Shown here piece after piece: positions 23,001-31,580 of a stretch of 64,000 nt of DNA (positions are counted from its first letter, which is position 1; the number at the start of each line of letters is the position of its first letter). A model generated the notes under the pieces. That model made no database searches. It was not told the origin of the DNA and worked only from the letters and a program-made list of their open reading frames with translations. Both the position numbers and the translations under genes were made by a program. This DNA comes from J027 sp965215855 (GTDB lineage Bacteria; Chloroflexota; Anaerolineae; Aggregatilineales; J027). The stretch lies in the NCBI GenBank assembly GCA_965215855.1, contig CBDCER010000002.1, positions 1-64,000 on the forward strand. Direction: 5' to 3'.

Positions 23001-26000
23001 TTGATGTCCGCGTACTGAATTTGCTGGAAACTGGCCCCGAAGAAGAGGGGGTTTATGAGACAGTGGGTGTTCCTGGCTTCCCGCCAGATGTCGCCTATGA
23101 AGTCTGTCAGGTCCATGGCGAAATGCTGGACGGCACGGGGATCACTGGTGTATGTAATCTGACTTATCACAATGGTGTGCCCAGCGGACGGTTTCAGATG
23201 CAAGTGCTTATTGTTGGTACACGCTCCGACACTGGCGATAGGGTGATTGGTCTCGGTTTCTGGGCTGTTGAGGAGATTGAGCATCTGACGGTATCTAAGA
23301 CTGGCCCTGGTCTTGTTGCCGTCAATGAAGATGTCGTGTGGAGTATCGGTGTCTTTAACAATTCCAATTACCAGCCGGTACTCTTCCAGGATCCGGATGG
23401 GCTAACGGATGTTGTTGATCCTGATCCACCAGCAGGCAGCTTGGTTCCTAACCCGTTCACGTTGGCTAATTTCACTGGCTTCAACGATCTGGGTGCTGGT
23501 GTCTATGAATTGCCGATTCAAACACAGGCGACCGGCACACTGACCATGATGGCGCCGCCGGGCGGGTTTGGGCCTGGATCGGCTTTCACAAATACGGCAA
23601 CCTTTGTGGGCACAACTGTGCCTGCCGAAGGGCCATCTCGAACCGTTTCAGGGACAGCTAACACCGAGGTCAGCTTTGCCTGCCCATTGGAACTATCAGG
23701 CGTATTCATCCCTAACCCTGACACTTGGGATGATACAGACTTCCTGATTACAGTCGGCGAGACCAAACGTGTCTGGTTGACGTATTGGAATATCGGCACC
23801 TCCGATCTGATGATTGGCAACGTGACCGATGCCTTGTTCTTACGCGAAAATGGTATTGACTTGGATCCATTCGGTGTGGACGGCGACCCAACGAACGACG
23901 TCATCTGGCCGGACCCCGCTAATCCTGGGCTGGTACAACCTGGCGAGTTCTTCTCTTACGAAACCCGGGTTATCATCCGTCCCATTGACTTCCCGAATCC
24001 AATTGACCAGGATACTTTCTCCTGGTTGGCCCAAATTGAACTGGCTCCGCCAGCCCCAACGGGTTGCGAGAGCTTCTCGGTGACCTGGTTCTTCGAAATC
24101 TGGAATCCGGTGGGCATCGAAAAGTCGGTACGGAACGGTTCGGATTTGATTCTGCCTGGCGATACCGTGTTGTACAGCATCAATATGTACAATCGCAGCG
24201 AACCAACAGCAATGTTCATTCAGCAATTGGACGACAGTTTGCTGACTACCAGCCCGCTATTGCTCCAGTTCCCGTCAGGGACCGCGACTGCGGGACGGCT
24301 GGAACCTACCGAAGAAGCCGATATGGTGGAAAACGGCGTTCAGGATGGCTATGTTGTTGGAATTGATGATCCGGATAGTTTGGAGAATATCGCGACGGTA
24401 ACGTTCTATGTGCCAAGTGATAGCGGCCCGCCAGAAATGGAAAAAGGGCCGGATTATCCGATGTCAAATGTTGATGAGGCTTCAGTTGGAACATCCAATC
24501 CATTAGTCTTAACGCTGCTACCCAGTTCATTTGAAGCACCGGCAGGCAGCACTATTGATATTGATGTGACAGTCACTAACTTCAGTAGTGTATTCACGAT
24601 TGGCGACATCGAGATCACCACAGGTGACACCGAACTCTCAGCGGGTATGGCGGCAGCGGGCTATGCACCTCCGATCTTGCTGTTGCCGACTTCGGCTCGC
24701 TCCTATCTGGTAACCGGCGATCATTATCAAATCCCACCAGATTACACCGATCCGACACTGACAATTTGTGCAACAGCCCACGGCTTCTTGATCGATCTGG
24801 CTATCGAATTGCCACCGGTTGAAGCCTGCGTGACCATAACCATCTTGGAGCCTGAATTAGAGGTCACTAAAGAAGCATTTGAAGATGACTTCTGCACCAT
24901 TCAACTGCCAGATACAGATGGTAATGGTATTGGCGAGATCAATGTCGGCTCCAATGTCTACTATGGAATTACGTTCACCAATAACAGCACGACGCTGACG
25001 TTTGGCAACATCGCGATCACGGATATTACCAACGATGGCGATGATCTATCTGTTGATGTGCAAACGGCGTTTGAAGCGGCCAATGGTGGCAGCACAGACT
25101 TGTTGCCAGGCGCAGAAGTGTCGGTCTGTATTCCTAAATTCGTGACACAGGCATCGCAAGATAACCCGGTGCTGATAAATACGATTACGGTCGAGGCCGA
25201 CGTTGATGCAACAACGCTGACGGTTGAGAGCGAAGTGACGGTGGATGTCTTTGATGCCAACGTCGGCATCAGTAAGGTTTCAGACCGCATCGTGGCTTTC
25301 CCTGGCAGTGTCATCCAATATTCGTTGGTGATTATCAATCGCAATACGGATGGCAAGGTTTTGATCCTGGATGATGTCTGGGACTCGCTAGTTACCGGTC
25401 AATTGCCTGGAGCCAGTTATCACGACACCTGTACGCTGGATGGCACAGCCAGCTTCGACTTTGCGAACTGTGACCCAACCGTGACATCAATTCGCTTTGA
25501 CGATCCTGGTTGGCAATGGCCGTTGCCAGCCTATCCGGGCTACATTCCAGCAGGCGAAACAGCAACTTTCACCTACGAGTACGAAGTGCAGTCAACCGAC
25601 CCCGACCCACTGATTAACGAGGCGGGCGTGTACTCGTATCTGTATGAGCCACCACCTGATCTGGATATTGGTCCTTGGGATCCAGTATTGGATGTCGATG
25701 ACGTCCATATCCAACCAACGGATCTAACACAGGCGTTGGTTGCCATCACCAATTCGCAATTGCTGGTTCGTAAAGAAGCGCGTCCGACAGTAGCATTGGT
25801 CGGCACACAAGTGACCTACGATATTTCAATTACCAATATTGGTGATCGTCCGGTCTCTGGCTTGCAGGTCGTGGACTGTAATGCGCTCACGCCCTGTAAT
25901 TTCGGCGTCGATCCATTTGAACCCGGTTTCGGTGGATTGGATCTGACGACTCAAATCGCACCAGTTGGCGCACAGAGCCAGCTAAACCCCTTCGATACGG

Positions 26001-29000
26001 CGATCATCACCAACTATGAAGTTACGATGCCGACGCAAAGTGATGTGTTGGTAAATCCGGACCTGGATCCATTCATCAACACTGTCTTCGCACAGGGTGA
26101 AGTCTCAGTGGGTGGTGGTGTGCTTGAACCCACACTACCCGGTTCCGATACAGCGATTGTGGACTTGATTGTGCCAGGTATCCAGATCACAAAGTCAGCC
26201 AGCGTTGGAAGTGCCGCACCAGGTGAATTGGTGGAGTACACCATCCAGGTATTCAACACTGGTGATGCACCCTTACGGTTGGATAGCGTGGTAGACATCG
26301 TGCCCGGCGATAGCGCCTGGACGCCGCTGACTACCATGAATTTCAATAGCTGTGATGAGGCTGCGCCCGACTTTGCTATCGGCCCAACTTCCTCAGATCG
26401 CCTCCAACCATCCGATGGGCAGAATCCTGGTGACTTTGTGTGTGCAACAGTACAGGTCATCGTCGGGTTCCCACAAGGTGGTGGCGGTGAGTTCGTGAAC
26501 ACAGTACGCGTCTTTGCGACGGGAGATCCGGACACCGCCCCCTTTGACCTGGTGGACAGCGCCAGCGCCGAAATTGATATCCGCACCCTCGATTTAGCAG
26601 TAACCAAACTGGCGTACTGTATCCCCGATGGAGCCGAGTGTACGACACCATCCATCATCACAACGGTCGAAGATGGTCAGGAATACGAATATCGTGTGAC
26701 AATCGTGAATGGCAGCCCCACCGCCATGACTGAACTGCGTATCTCCGATCCCGACTTTGCAGGCGGCGCATTGCAGGTGATCACCGACTTCACCGGTATC
26801 GGCAACAACGATGCGCTGTTCGATCCCGATGAGGAGTATGTATTCAGCTACAACCACATCGCCAGCATTGCAGACGATACCGATGGCGTGAATTTCTCGT
26901 ACACCAACTACGTGACGGTGGTCGCCGTGGAAGACGGCACAGAAGATCTGACCCCGCCGCGCATCGCATCTTACACGGTCGTTATTACACCGGCCTCGTT
27001 GGAAGCCACCAAATTCGGTTGTGTGGGCGATGAACTGACCCCGCCCGATTTCGGTACCTGTGTGACAGATACCCCCCTGGCCCAACCCGGCGACTATGTC
27101 TGGTATCAAGTGACAATCGTCAATCCTTCCGCCGTCCTGGTAGATAATATCGCCGTGACAGACTCGCTGGAAGGTGTGCTAGATAACGTCGAGAATTCCG
27201 GTCAATCCGTAATCTGGCCTGCTGCTGTGGGCAGCCTGCCCGCCTGTGAGCCACCACTGTATAACCCGCCTGACAACTGTCCGACAGCGATTTTCACTTA
27301 TCGCAGCGCGAACCCTGTGTCGGCGGCAGACAGCAGCATCCTGAACACGGCCATTGTCACCGGCCAGGCCGGATCGGCACAGATTTCAGTCAGCGCCAGC
27401 GAGACAATTTACGTGGCGTTTGGTGATTTGGTGGTAACAATCGTTGAAGACAACGGAATTACACAGGCTCAGACCGGTACGGTTCTCAACTTCACGATTA
27501 CTGTGCAAAATCTGGGGACAGATGACATCGAAAACATCGAGGTACTGTTGCCACTCATCAATGGCGCAACACCACTCGGTCCAGCGTTCACACTGACTGG
27601 CGGTGGTATGCAGGCCTTTAATGAGACGTATACAGTCACCAGTTCCGACAGTGTGATGGACTTTGAAGTCATCGCCAATGGACTTGTATTGGGTGTGACA
27701 CCAGCCACTGATACCGATGTGTGGACAGTCGTTCGCATTGTGCCAGGAATCAGCATCAGCAAGGTGGCTGATACTGGTGTAGCTAGCCCAGGCGATACGG
27801 TAACCTATACTGTGACTATCCAGAACACCGGTACGGCCAATATCACAGAGCTGGTCGTGAGCGATAGCATGTTGACATTCCCCGACCCCTGGCCCACAAC
27901 CTTGACGCCAGGACAGACGGTAGTTCAACAGCAGACGTATATGGTGACAGGAGCTGAAGGTAGCCCCATCATCAATACGGTGACGGTCAGTGGACTGATA
28001 GCCGGAACCGAGTTCGTCGTGACCGACACCGCCGAGGTATTTGTACCCAATGGCGACCTGCTCGTGACGAACACGCCCAGTATTCTCAGTGGTGTGGTGG
28101 GCGACACAGTTAGCTTCACTTACGAAATTTGCAACCTGAGTACGGGAACCAGCCCCGTTGATGACCTGACCAATGTTTCATTGACGGATGACGACGGCCC
28201 ATTGACGTTGCCGGATACCACGCTGGTTCCGGGCCAATGCTTCACGGTGGTTCGGGATGTGGTCTTGACTGACCTAGATGTACCTGAACTCAGCCGGACA
28301 GTAGTTGGACAGGGCGACACCTCGGCAGGCGGCACATTGACGCAGACAGTCACACGCACTGTTACGGTAATTCCGGCAGGTGCAGGTGATCTGCGGTTGT
28401 CAGCAACACCATCTGCGAGCATCGTATCGCCAGGCGACACGCTGGATGTCGATTTCGTGGTCTCGAATGTGGGTGATGTACCGCTAACGATCACTGACCT
28501 CACAGATGTGAATGGTATCTTCACCGGATATGCACCTGATCCAATCGGACGCACCGTCCTGCCGGGTCGTGCCATCCTGTTTGCGGGCGATCCAACCTTC
28601 AGTGTCGATGGTACGGTGGATCCAATTGCGGATACCTGGACAGTTACAGCCGAAGATGCCTCAGCCACGTCCTACAGTCATTCAGACAACATTTCGGTTC
28701 CGGTGGTCAATCCCGGCGCGACGCTGGTGCTGGAATACACTGCGGATATGGCAATGGTTCCGCCCGGTGGCACGGTAACGTACACCTATACCGTAACCAA
28801 TATCTCGGTAACACCCGTGACGGCCCGCCTAGAAGCGATTGGCGCAACCTGCACAACCTACACACCAGGTGGCGAAGCACTGTGGGATGCCCTCGGCACA
28901 ACGATTGATCCAGGATTGCAGGCAACAGCGACGGCAACGTGTTTTGTCGCGTTCGACTTCATTCCTAGCACGGTGGATCATACAATCCAAGTCTTCGATG

Positions 29001-31516
29001 TTGCTACGCCAGATACGCCGCAGGATACTATCGACATCAGCACCCCGCTTGACCGCACCCTGCCATTGGAGATCGAAATTGTGGACTCCGATCCGCTGGT
29101 GTGGCGCGTGGATGACTCGGTTGTTATCCGACATCGTATTGGCAACATTTCGCCGACATCGACACTGACCGATGTAACACCGACAATTCTCGAACCGACA
29201 CCCTGCATTGACCTGGCTTACTTCGATGACCTGGGGAACCCGGTGGCCTTTGATGGTACGCTGGCTCCGATGAGCGAGATTTATGTCCACTGCACCTATA
29301 TGGTACTCACGATCGACTACCCACTGACAACAGTTACGGTGCAGGTTGATGCCAATGAAGGCACTACCCCGATGCAGCTCATCGTCTCACGCGACTTCAC
29401 TGTGATTAACCTGGGGCTGACCCTTACCCTGACCGGCCTGCCAGATAATGATGCTGGCATGGGCAGCATCGTCAACGATGGCGAGACCGTCAGTTTCACG
29501 CTGACACTTGAAAACACTGGTGAGACAGCGATGATCTTGCCACCCGAAACCGAAGCTCCGGTCACCAGCCAAATTTATGACGCCAGCGACGCAACAGTGG
29601 TTGTCGGGAATTTGGGTGACCTGTGGACCTATCTGAACGACAACTGTACATGGCCGCTGTTGCCAGGCGAGCAATGTATCGTCTCCGCAACCGATGTGAC
29701 CGACGGTGGCCTGTCTTACACAGCGCAGGTTGGGCATCCGAGCAACATGGTGGCAACGGTGCAACTGGAACTGTGGGGCGAGGGCAGTGAAACGCCCATC
29801 TTCCAGAATGACTCGTGGAATGTCACAATCCGCCGTCCGTCGTTAATCATCACCTCGATCACCGTATCGCCAAATCCGGGCAATGTGGGTGATCCTGTGA
29901 CGATTACCGCGACGATCCTGAATGATGGCTTCTTCGCAGTGAACAACGTCCGGGCGGTGATCGCGCTAGAAGAAATCGGCACAACGGCCTTTGCACCACA
30001 AAATGGCATCGTGCTAACCAGCGGGCGTCCACAAACTGGCCCATTCATCACACTCGACATGACCGTTACCGATACGACACTGGCGGCTGGGGCACAAACA
30101 ACAGCCACCGTGACGTGGGATGTGGATCGTGCCGCAACTATCCTGGGCACGATGACGGCCAGTGCCGAGACAACAGTGGGTGGTGATGTGGTTGTGATCC
30201 AATCAGTTCTGGCAACGACTTTCTCCACCGGAACACCGGATGGCAACCTCGATCCGAATGCGCTAGATCCGATCTTGACCAAGACAGTTAGCCCGACATC
30301 AGCCTTCCCGGATGAGCAGATGATCTTCACTATCACCATCCGTAACGGCAGTACCAGTATCATGGACAATGTGGCAATGGTGGATGCTGTGCCCGACGCC
30401 TTCCAGGTTCTCTCGGCCAGTTCAACGGCGGGTGCGTCGATTGTCGAAGGCCAATTAGTGACGGTGACGACGGGTAGCCTTGGCCCAGGCGATGAAGTTA
30501 TCGTGACAATCACAGTTGTGGTTGGTTCCGATGTCAGCGTGCCATCGTTATGGGTCAATGTGGCTTGTGCAGCAGCAACAGGACGTGGCGAGGTTTGTAC
30601 CGAGGTCGAAATACCGATAGGTGTTGCCGAGGGCGCATTGCCGACGACCGGTTTTGGTGCGCTACCTGCCGATGAAACAACAGACGACACACCAGTGTCC
30701 CAGGGATTCTCTGGGGCATCGGGGATATTGCCAATGCTGATGCTGGGTATGTTGCTGCTATTCAGCACCAGTATGTTCAATCGCAATCGCCGCATGTGGA
30801 TTGGAGCAGGCGTGGCGCTGGCGACAGTGGTAGTCATCGGTGGTGCGGTATTACTGCTCGGTGGCGATGATGAGACTCCATCAGATAAGGGGCCAGATGA
30901 GGAGGCCGATGTGCCAGGGCTTGCGGCAACACTTACCGCGACTGCCTTAGCACGACGCGAAGGATTTACACCAGGACCTGGTGAAACCGAGGCATTTACG
31001 CCGGAGGCTCCGTCTACGCTCCCTTTTGCGCCAACTTTGCGGCCATCGCCCACGCCCTACATCCTGCCGACGGCAGCGGGGCCGCGCCGGTTGGAAGTAC
31101 CGAGACTGGGCTATAGCCGCCCGATTCCAATTGTCGAGCTACCCTACACCGACGGCACATGGGATGTCAGCACTTTAGGACACAATGTTGGCTGGCTGGA
31201 ATTAACGACATGGCTGGAGCCGGATTGGGGCAACACGGTGTTAGTGGGCCATGTGCAACTAGATGATGAGGATCCCGGACCGTTTTACCGCCTGGGCGAC
31301 CTGCAAATCGGTGATGAAGTCGTCGTAATGGAAGGTGATGTGGAATATCGTTTTCAGGTGACGGATATTGAGACGGTCTCTTCAACCGCCATTGAAGTCA
31401 CCCACCCAACCAGAGAGCCAGTTCTGACACTTGTCACGTGTACGAATTGGGATTTTGCACAGGGTGTTTTCGCAGATCGCCTCATTATCCGAGCGGAGCC
31501 ACTGGTTCTACAATAG
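20063..31516 (+). CDS. Giant DUF11-repeat surface protein with LPTTG signal and C-terminal sortase domain
   Basis: A secreted protein of 3817 residues. A signal peptide (about 1-30, ending VQA) is followed by an Asp/Thr/Pro-rich array of DUF11-like beta-sandwich modules. Recognisable module starts (x-V-T/S-K-x patterns with GD...YTI.V.NTG) lie near residues 422, 1076, 1350, 1599, 1734, 1899, 2040, 2178, 2313, 2455, 2563, 2666, 2776, 2886 and 3404. An LPTTGF sorting-type motif is at 3526-3531, then two hydrophobic segments (about 3554-3573 and 3579-3602) split by NRNRR. A Pro/Thr linker leads to a sortase domain (about 3675-3817) with H3730 (VGH), C3793 (TLVTC) and R3806, the full catalytic triad. 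AGGAG precedes the ATG by 8 bases; a TTG codon directly before it is less likely. A strong terminator follows. It is probably a stalk or adhesin; joining substrate and sortase in one chain is unusual. Confidence 0.9.
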   Translation: MHRKRPWKRISSIFILIALIVGLVPGIVQAVEPSLSSGHQTGAAIEPESGLDASNRSDESDGGDLPNRPPAQGFFNCALGVSPLVFHADDPLPDSAIRPGPSANLAHLDPPMYDVSYPAPDGRNEEVSASDTLVVYLYLRNATNVSTEDPCASGGPTNVTVNDVTIEKVPGLTLGDMMPAMTWPDPTQPGLLLPGEEAYGLFSFNPDVTDTSFLVYADVGYSCEAAYCSDGPYEKSIFYPSPDLRTWDGSAAGPRYEDIYGRDPEIRVIGPKASITFIEPAPGTIANPYEDVQYVVELTSLDSADDAITRITDDPESPFVQCRDDRFTIDPNPGSDGWYADPDGLQKVDSADLAGPNGPPVGALDDGEQLWCIFTIEMDPAIINNPADSSFTLRGGLVAYNVFGQNVEIPIEAPSVVIAEASISVTKTIINPPVADGVEVGSDVTYQIIVTNSGLVPLENITLIDSLMGPLAVPGGLVLAADEEFLLNVNYPVGLGDSSPLVNTVTAEAHPTGTPPSFTVDDSGAASILIRGTELTVQLVPFEVDGNPYDPTTNPARPNSVVTFQVEYCNNSTDIFRDLQYVVGYPTLIDGPRPTYVDGNLLDGNFGPGCYQTPGTEFDYTVPGVTDPDFTDPVINSIRASIIGPLGARKYAEDTLQLNIVSDDVEISAYRYSIETGAPIGDDTAALRGETIYYHLDIDNKSNQDLCNVEVRQYFRNTLGDVVPGNPFVIPDDYIVWNSGIVGRLNSDGNPGEDATSADTGNLRVTYVVGGDTPDPFVRIFEVYAPQECGQPPFAEPYLDRAAVTTDISDVQVNGVISVFAASDPDETPLPFGFRQPGLQYKFNLSATNVGVTFTITGLQYCVVEVSGACANQNFPVDGNDFWAPGDDTYLPFETRTDQSDVLVSPSGLTGNEPTPLQIIVTLRGIEGSKNVVVRMLHSFPLLTDELPGSIIDGDSVLVRGDTPVPYTYQFTNQTEGRLIDVRVLNLLETGPEEEGVYETVGVPGFPPDVAYEVCQVHGEMLDGTGITGVCNLTYHNGVPSGRFQMQVLIVGTRSDTGDRVIGLGFWAVEEIEHLTVSKTGPGLVAVNEDVVWSIGVFNNSNYQPVLFQDPDGLTDVVDPDPPAGSLVPNPFTLANFTGFNDLGAGVYELPIQTQATGTLTMMAPPGGFGPGSAFTNTATFVGTTVPAEGPSRTVSGTANTEVSFACPLELSGVFIPNPDTWDDTDFLITVGETKRVWLTYWNIGTSDLMIGNVTDALFLRENGIDLDPFGVDGDPTNDVIWPDPANPGLVQPGEFFSYETRVIIRPIDFPNPIDQDTFSWLAQIELAPPAPTGCESFSVTWFFEIWNPVGIEKSVRNGSDLILPGDTVLYSINMYNRSEPTAMFIQQLDDSLLTTSPLLLQFPSGTATAGRLEPTEEADMVENGVQDGYVVGIDDPDSLENIATVTFYVPSDSGPPEMEKGPDYPMSNVDEASVGTSNPLVLTLLPSSFEAPAGSTIDIDVTVTNFSSVFTIGDIEITTGDTELSAGMAAAGYAPPILLLPTSARSYLVTGDHYQIPPDYTDPTLTICATAHGFLIDLAIELPPVEACVTITILEPELEVTKEAFEDDFCTIQLPDTDGNGIGEINVGSNVYYGITFTNNSTTLTFGNIAITDITNDGDDLSVDVQTAFEAANGGSTDLLPGAEVSVCIPKFVTQASQDNPVLINTITVEADVDATTLTVESEVTVDVFDANVGISKVSDRIVAFPGSVIQYSLVIINRNTDGKVLILDDVWDSLVTGQLPGASYHDTCTLDGTASFDFANCDPTVTSIRFDDPGWQWPLPAYPGYIPAGETATFTYEYEVQSTDPDPLINEAGVYSYLYEPPPDLDIGPWDPVLDVDDVHIQPTDLTQALVAITNSQLLVRKEARPTVALVGTQVTYDISITNIGDRPVSGLQVVDCNALTPCNFGVDPFEPGFGGLDLTTQIAPVGAQSQLNPFDTAIITNYEVTMPTQSDVLVNPDLDPFINTVFAQGEVSVGGGVLEPTLPGSDTAIVDLIVPGIQITKSASVGSAAPGELVEYTIQVFNTGDAPLRLDSVVDIVPGDSAWTPLTTMNFNSCDEAAPDFAIGPTSSDRLQPSDGQNPGDFVCATVQVIVGFPQGGGGEFVNTVRVFATGDPDTAPFDLVDSASAEIDIRTLDLAVTKLAYCIPDGAECTTPSIITTVEDGQEYEYRVTIVNGSPTAMTELRISDPDFAGGALQVITDFTGIGNNDALFDPDEEYVFSYNHIASIADDTDGVNFSYTNYVTVVAVEDGTEDLTPPRIASYTVVITPASLEATKFGCVGDELTPPDFGTCVTDTPLAQPGDYVWYQVTIVNPSAVLVDNIAVTDSLEGVLDNVENSGQSVIWPAAVGSLPACEPPLYNPPDNCPTAIFTYRSANPVSAADSSILNTAIVTGQAGSAQISVSASETIYVAFGDLVVTIVEDNGITQAQTGTVLNFTITVQNLGTDDIENIEVLLPLINGATPLGPAFTLTGGGMQAFNETYTVTSSDSVMDFEVIANGLVLGVTPATDTDVWTVVRIVPGISISKVADTGVASPGDTVTYTVTIQNTGTANITELVVSDSMLTFPDPWPTTLTPGQTVVQQQTYMVTGAEGSPIINTVTVSGLIAGTEFVVTDTAEVFVPNGDLLVTNTPSILSGVVGDTVSFTYEICNLSTGTSPVDDLTNVSLTDDDGPLTLPDTTLVPGQCFTVVRDVVLTDLDVPELSRTVVGQGDTSAGGTLTQTVTRTVTVIPAGAGDLRLSATPSASIVSPGDTLDVDFVVSNVGDVPLTITDLTDVNGIFTGYAPDPIGRTVLPGRAILFAGDPTFSVDGTVDPIADTWTVTAEDASATSYSHSDNISVPVVNPGATLVLEYTADMAMVPPGGTVTYTYTVTNISVTPVTARLEAIGATCTTYTPGGEALWDALGTTIDPGLQATATATCFVAFDFIPSTVDHTIQVFDVATPDTPQDTIDISTPLDRTLPLEIEIVDSDPLVWRVDDSVVIRHRIGNISPTSTLTDVTPTILEPTPCIDLAYFDDLGNPVAFDGTLAPMSEIYVHCTYMVLTIDYPLTTVTVQVDANEGTTPMQLIVSRDFTVINLGLTLTLTGLPDNDAGMGSIVNDGETVSFTLTLENTGETAMILPPETEAPVTSQIYDASDATVVVGNLGDLWTYLNDNCTWPLLPGEQCIVSATDVTDGGLSYTAQVGHPSNMVATVQLELWGEGSETPIFQNDSWNVTIRRPSLIITSITVSPNPGNVGDPVTITATILNDGFFAVNNVRAVIALEEIGTTAFAPQNGIVLTSGRPQTGPFITLDMTVTDTTLAAGAQTTATVTWDVDRAATILGTMTASAETTVGGDVVVIQSVLATTFSTGTPDGNLDPNALDPILTKTVSPTSAFPDEQMIFTITIRNGSTSIMDNVAMVDAVPDAFQVLSASSTAGASIVEGQLVTVTTGSLGPGDEVIVTITVVVGSDVSVPSLWVNVACAAATGRGEVCTEVEIPIGVAEGALPTTGFGALPADETTDDTPVSQGFSGASGILPMLMLGMLLLFSTSMFNRNRRMWIGAGVALATVVVIGGAVLLLGGDDETPSDKGPDEEADVPGLAATLTATALARREGFTPGPGETEAFTPEAPSTLPFAPTLRPSPTPYILPTAAGPRRLEVPRLGYSRPIPIVELPYTDGTWDVSTLGHNVGWLELTTWLEPDWGNTVLVGHVQLDDEDPGPFYRLGDLQIGDEVVVMEGDVEYRFQVTDIETVSSTAIEVTHPTREPVLTLVTCTNWDFAQGVFADRLIIRAEPLVLQ

Positions 31517-31544
31517 TTGCCCGCAACATACCTGAGAGACAAAG

Positions 31545-31578
31545 CACGTCCGGCTTTAAAACTGCCGGGCGTGTTTTT
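31545..31578 (+). terminator. Rho-independent terminator of the giant gene
   Basis: A 10-bp stem (31545-31554 with 31564-31573, one G-T pair, 9-nt loop) is followed by TTTTT. It begins 28 bases after the giant gene's stop. It lies just beyond the end of the convergent kinase gene and may serve both, though the T run favours the plus strand. Confidence 0.85.
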
Positions 31579-31580
31579 GA

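Noticed and set aside
29716..31053. A 445-codon antisense frame inside the giant gene
   Set aside because: It is the low-complexity mirror (Ser/Thr/Val-rich) of the repeat-coding strand, and the sense frame is clearly the gene.
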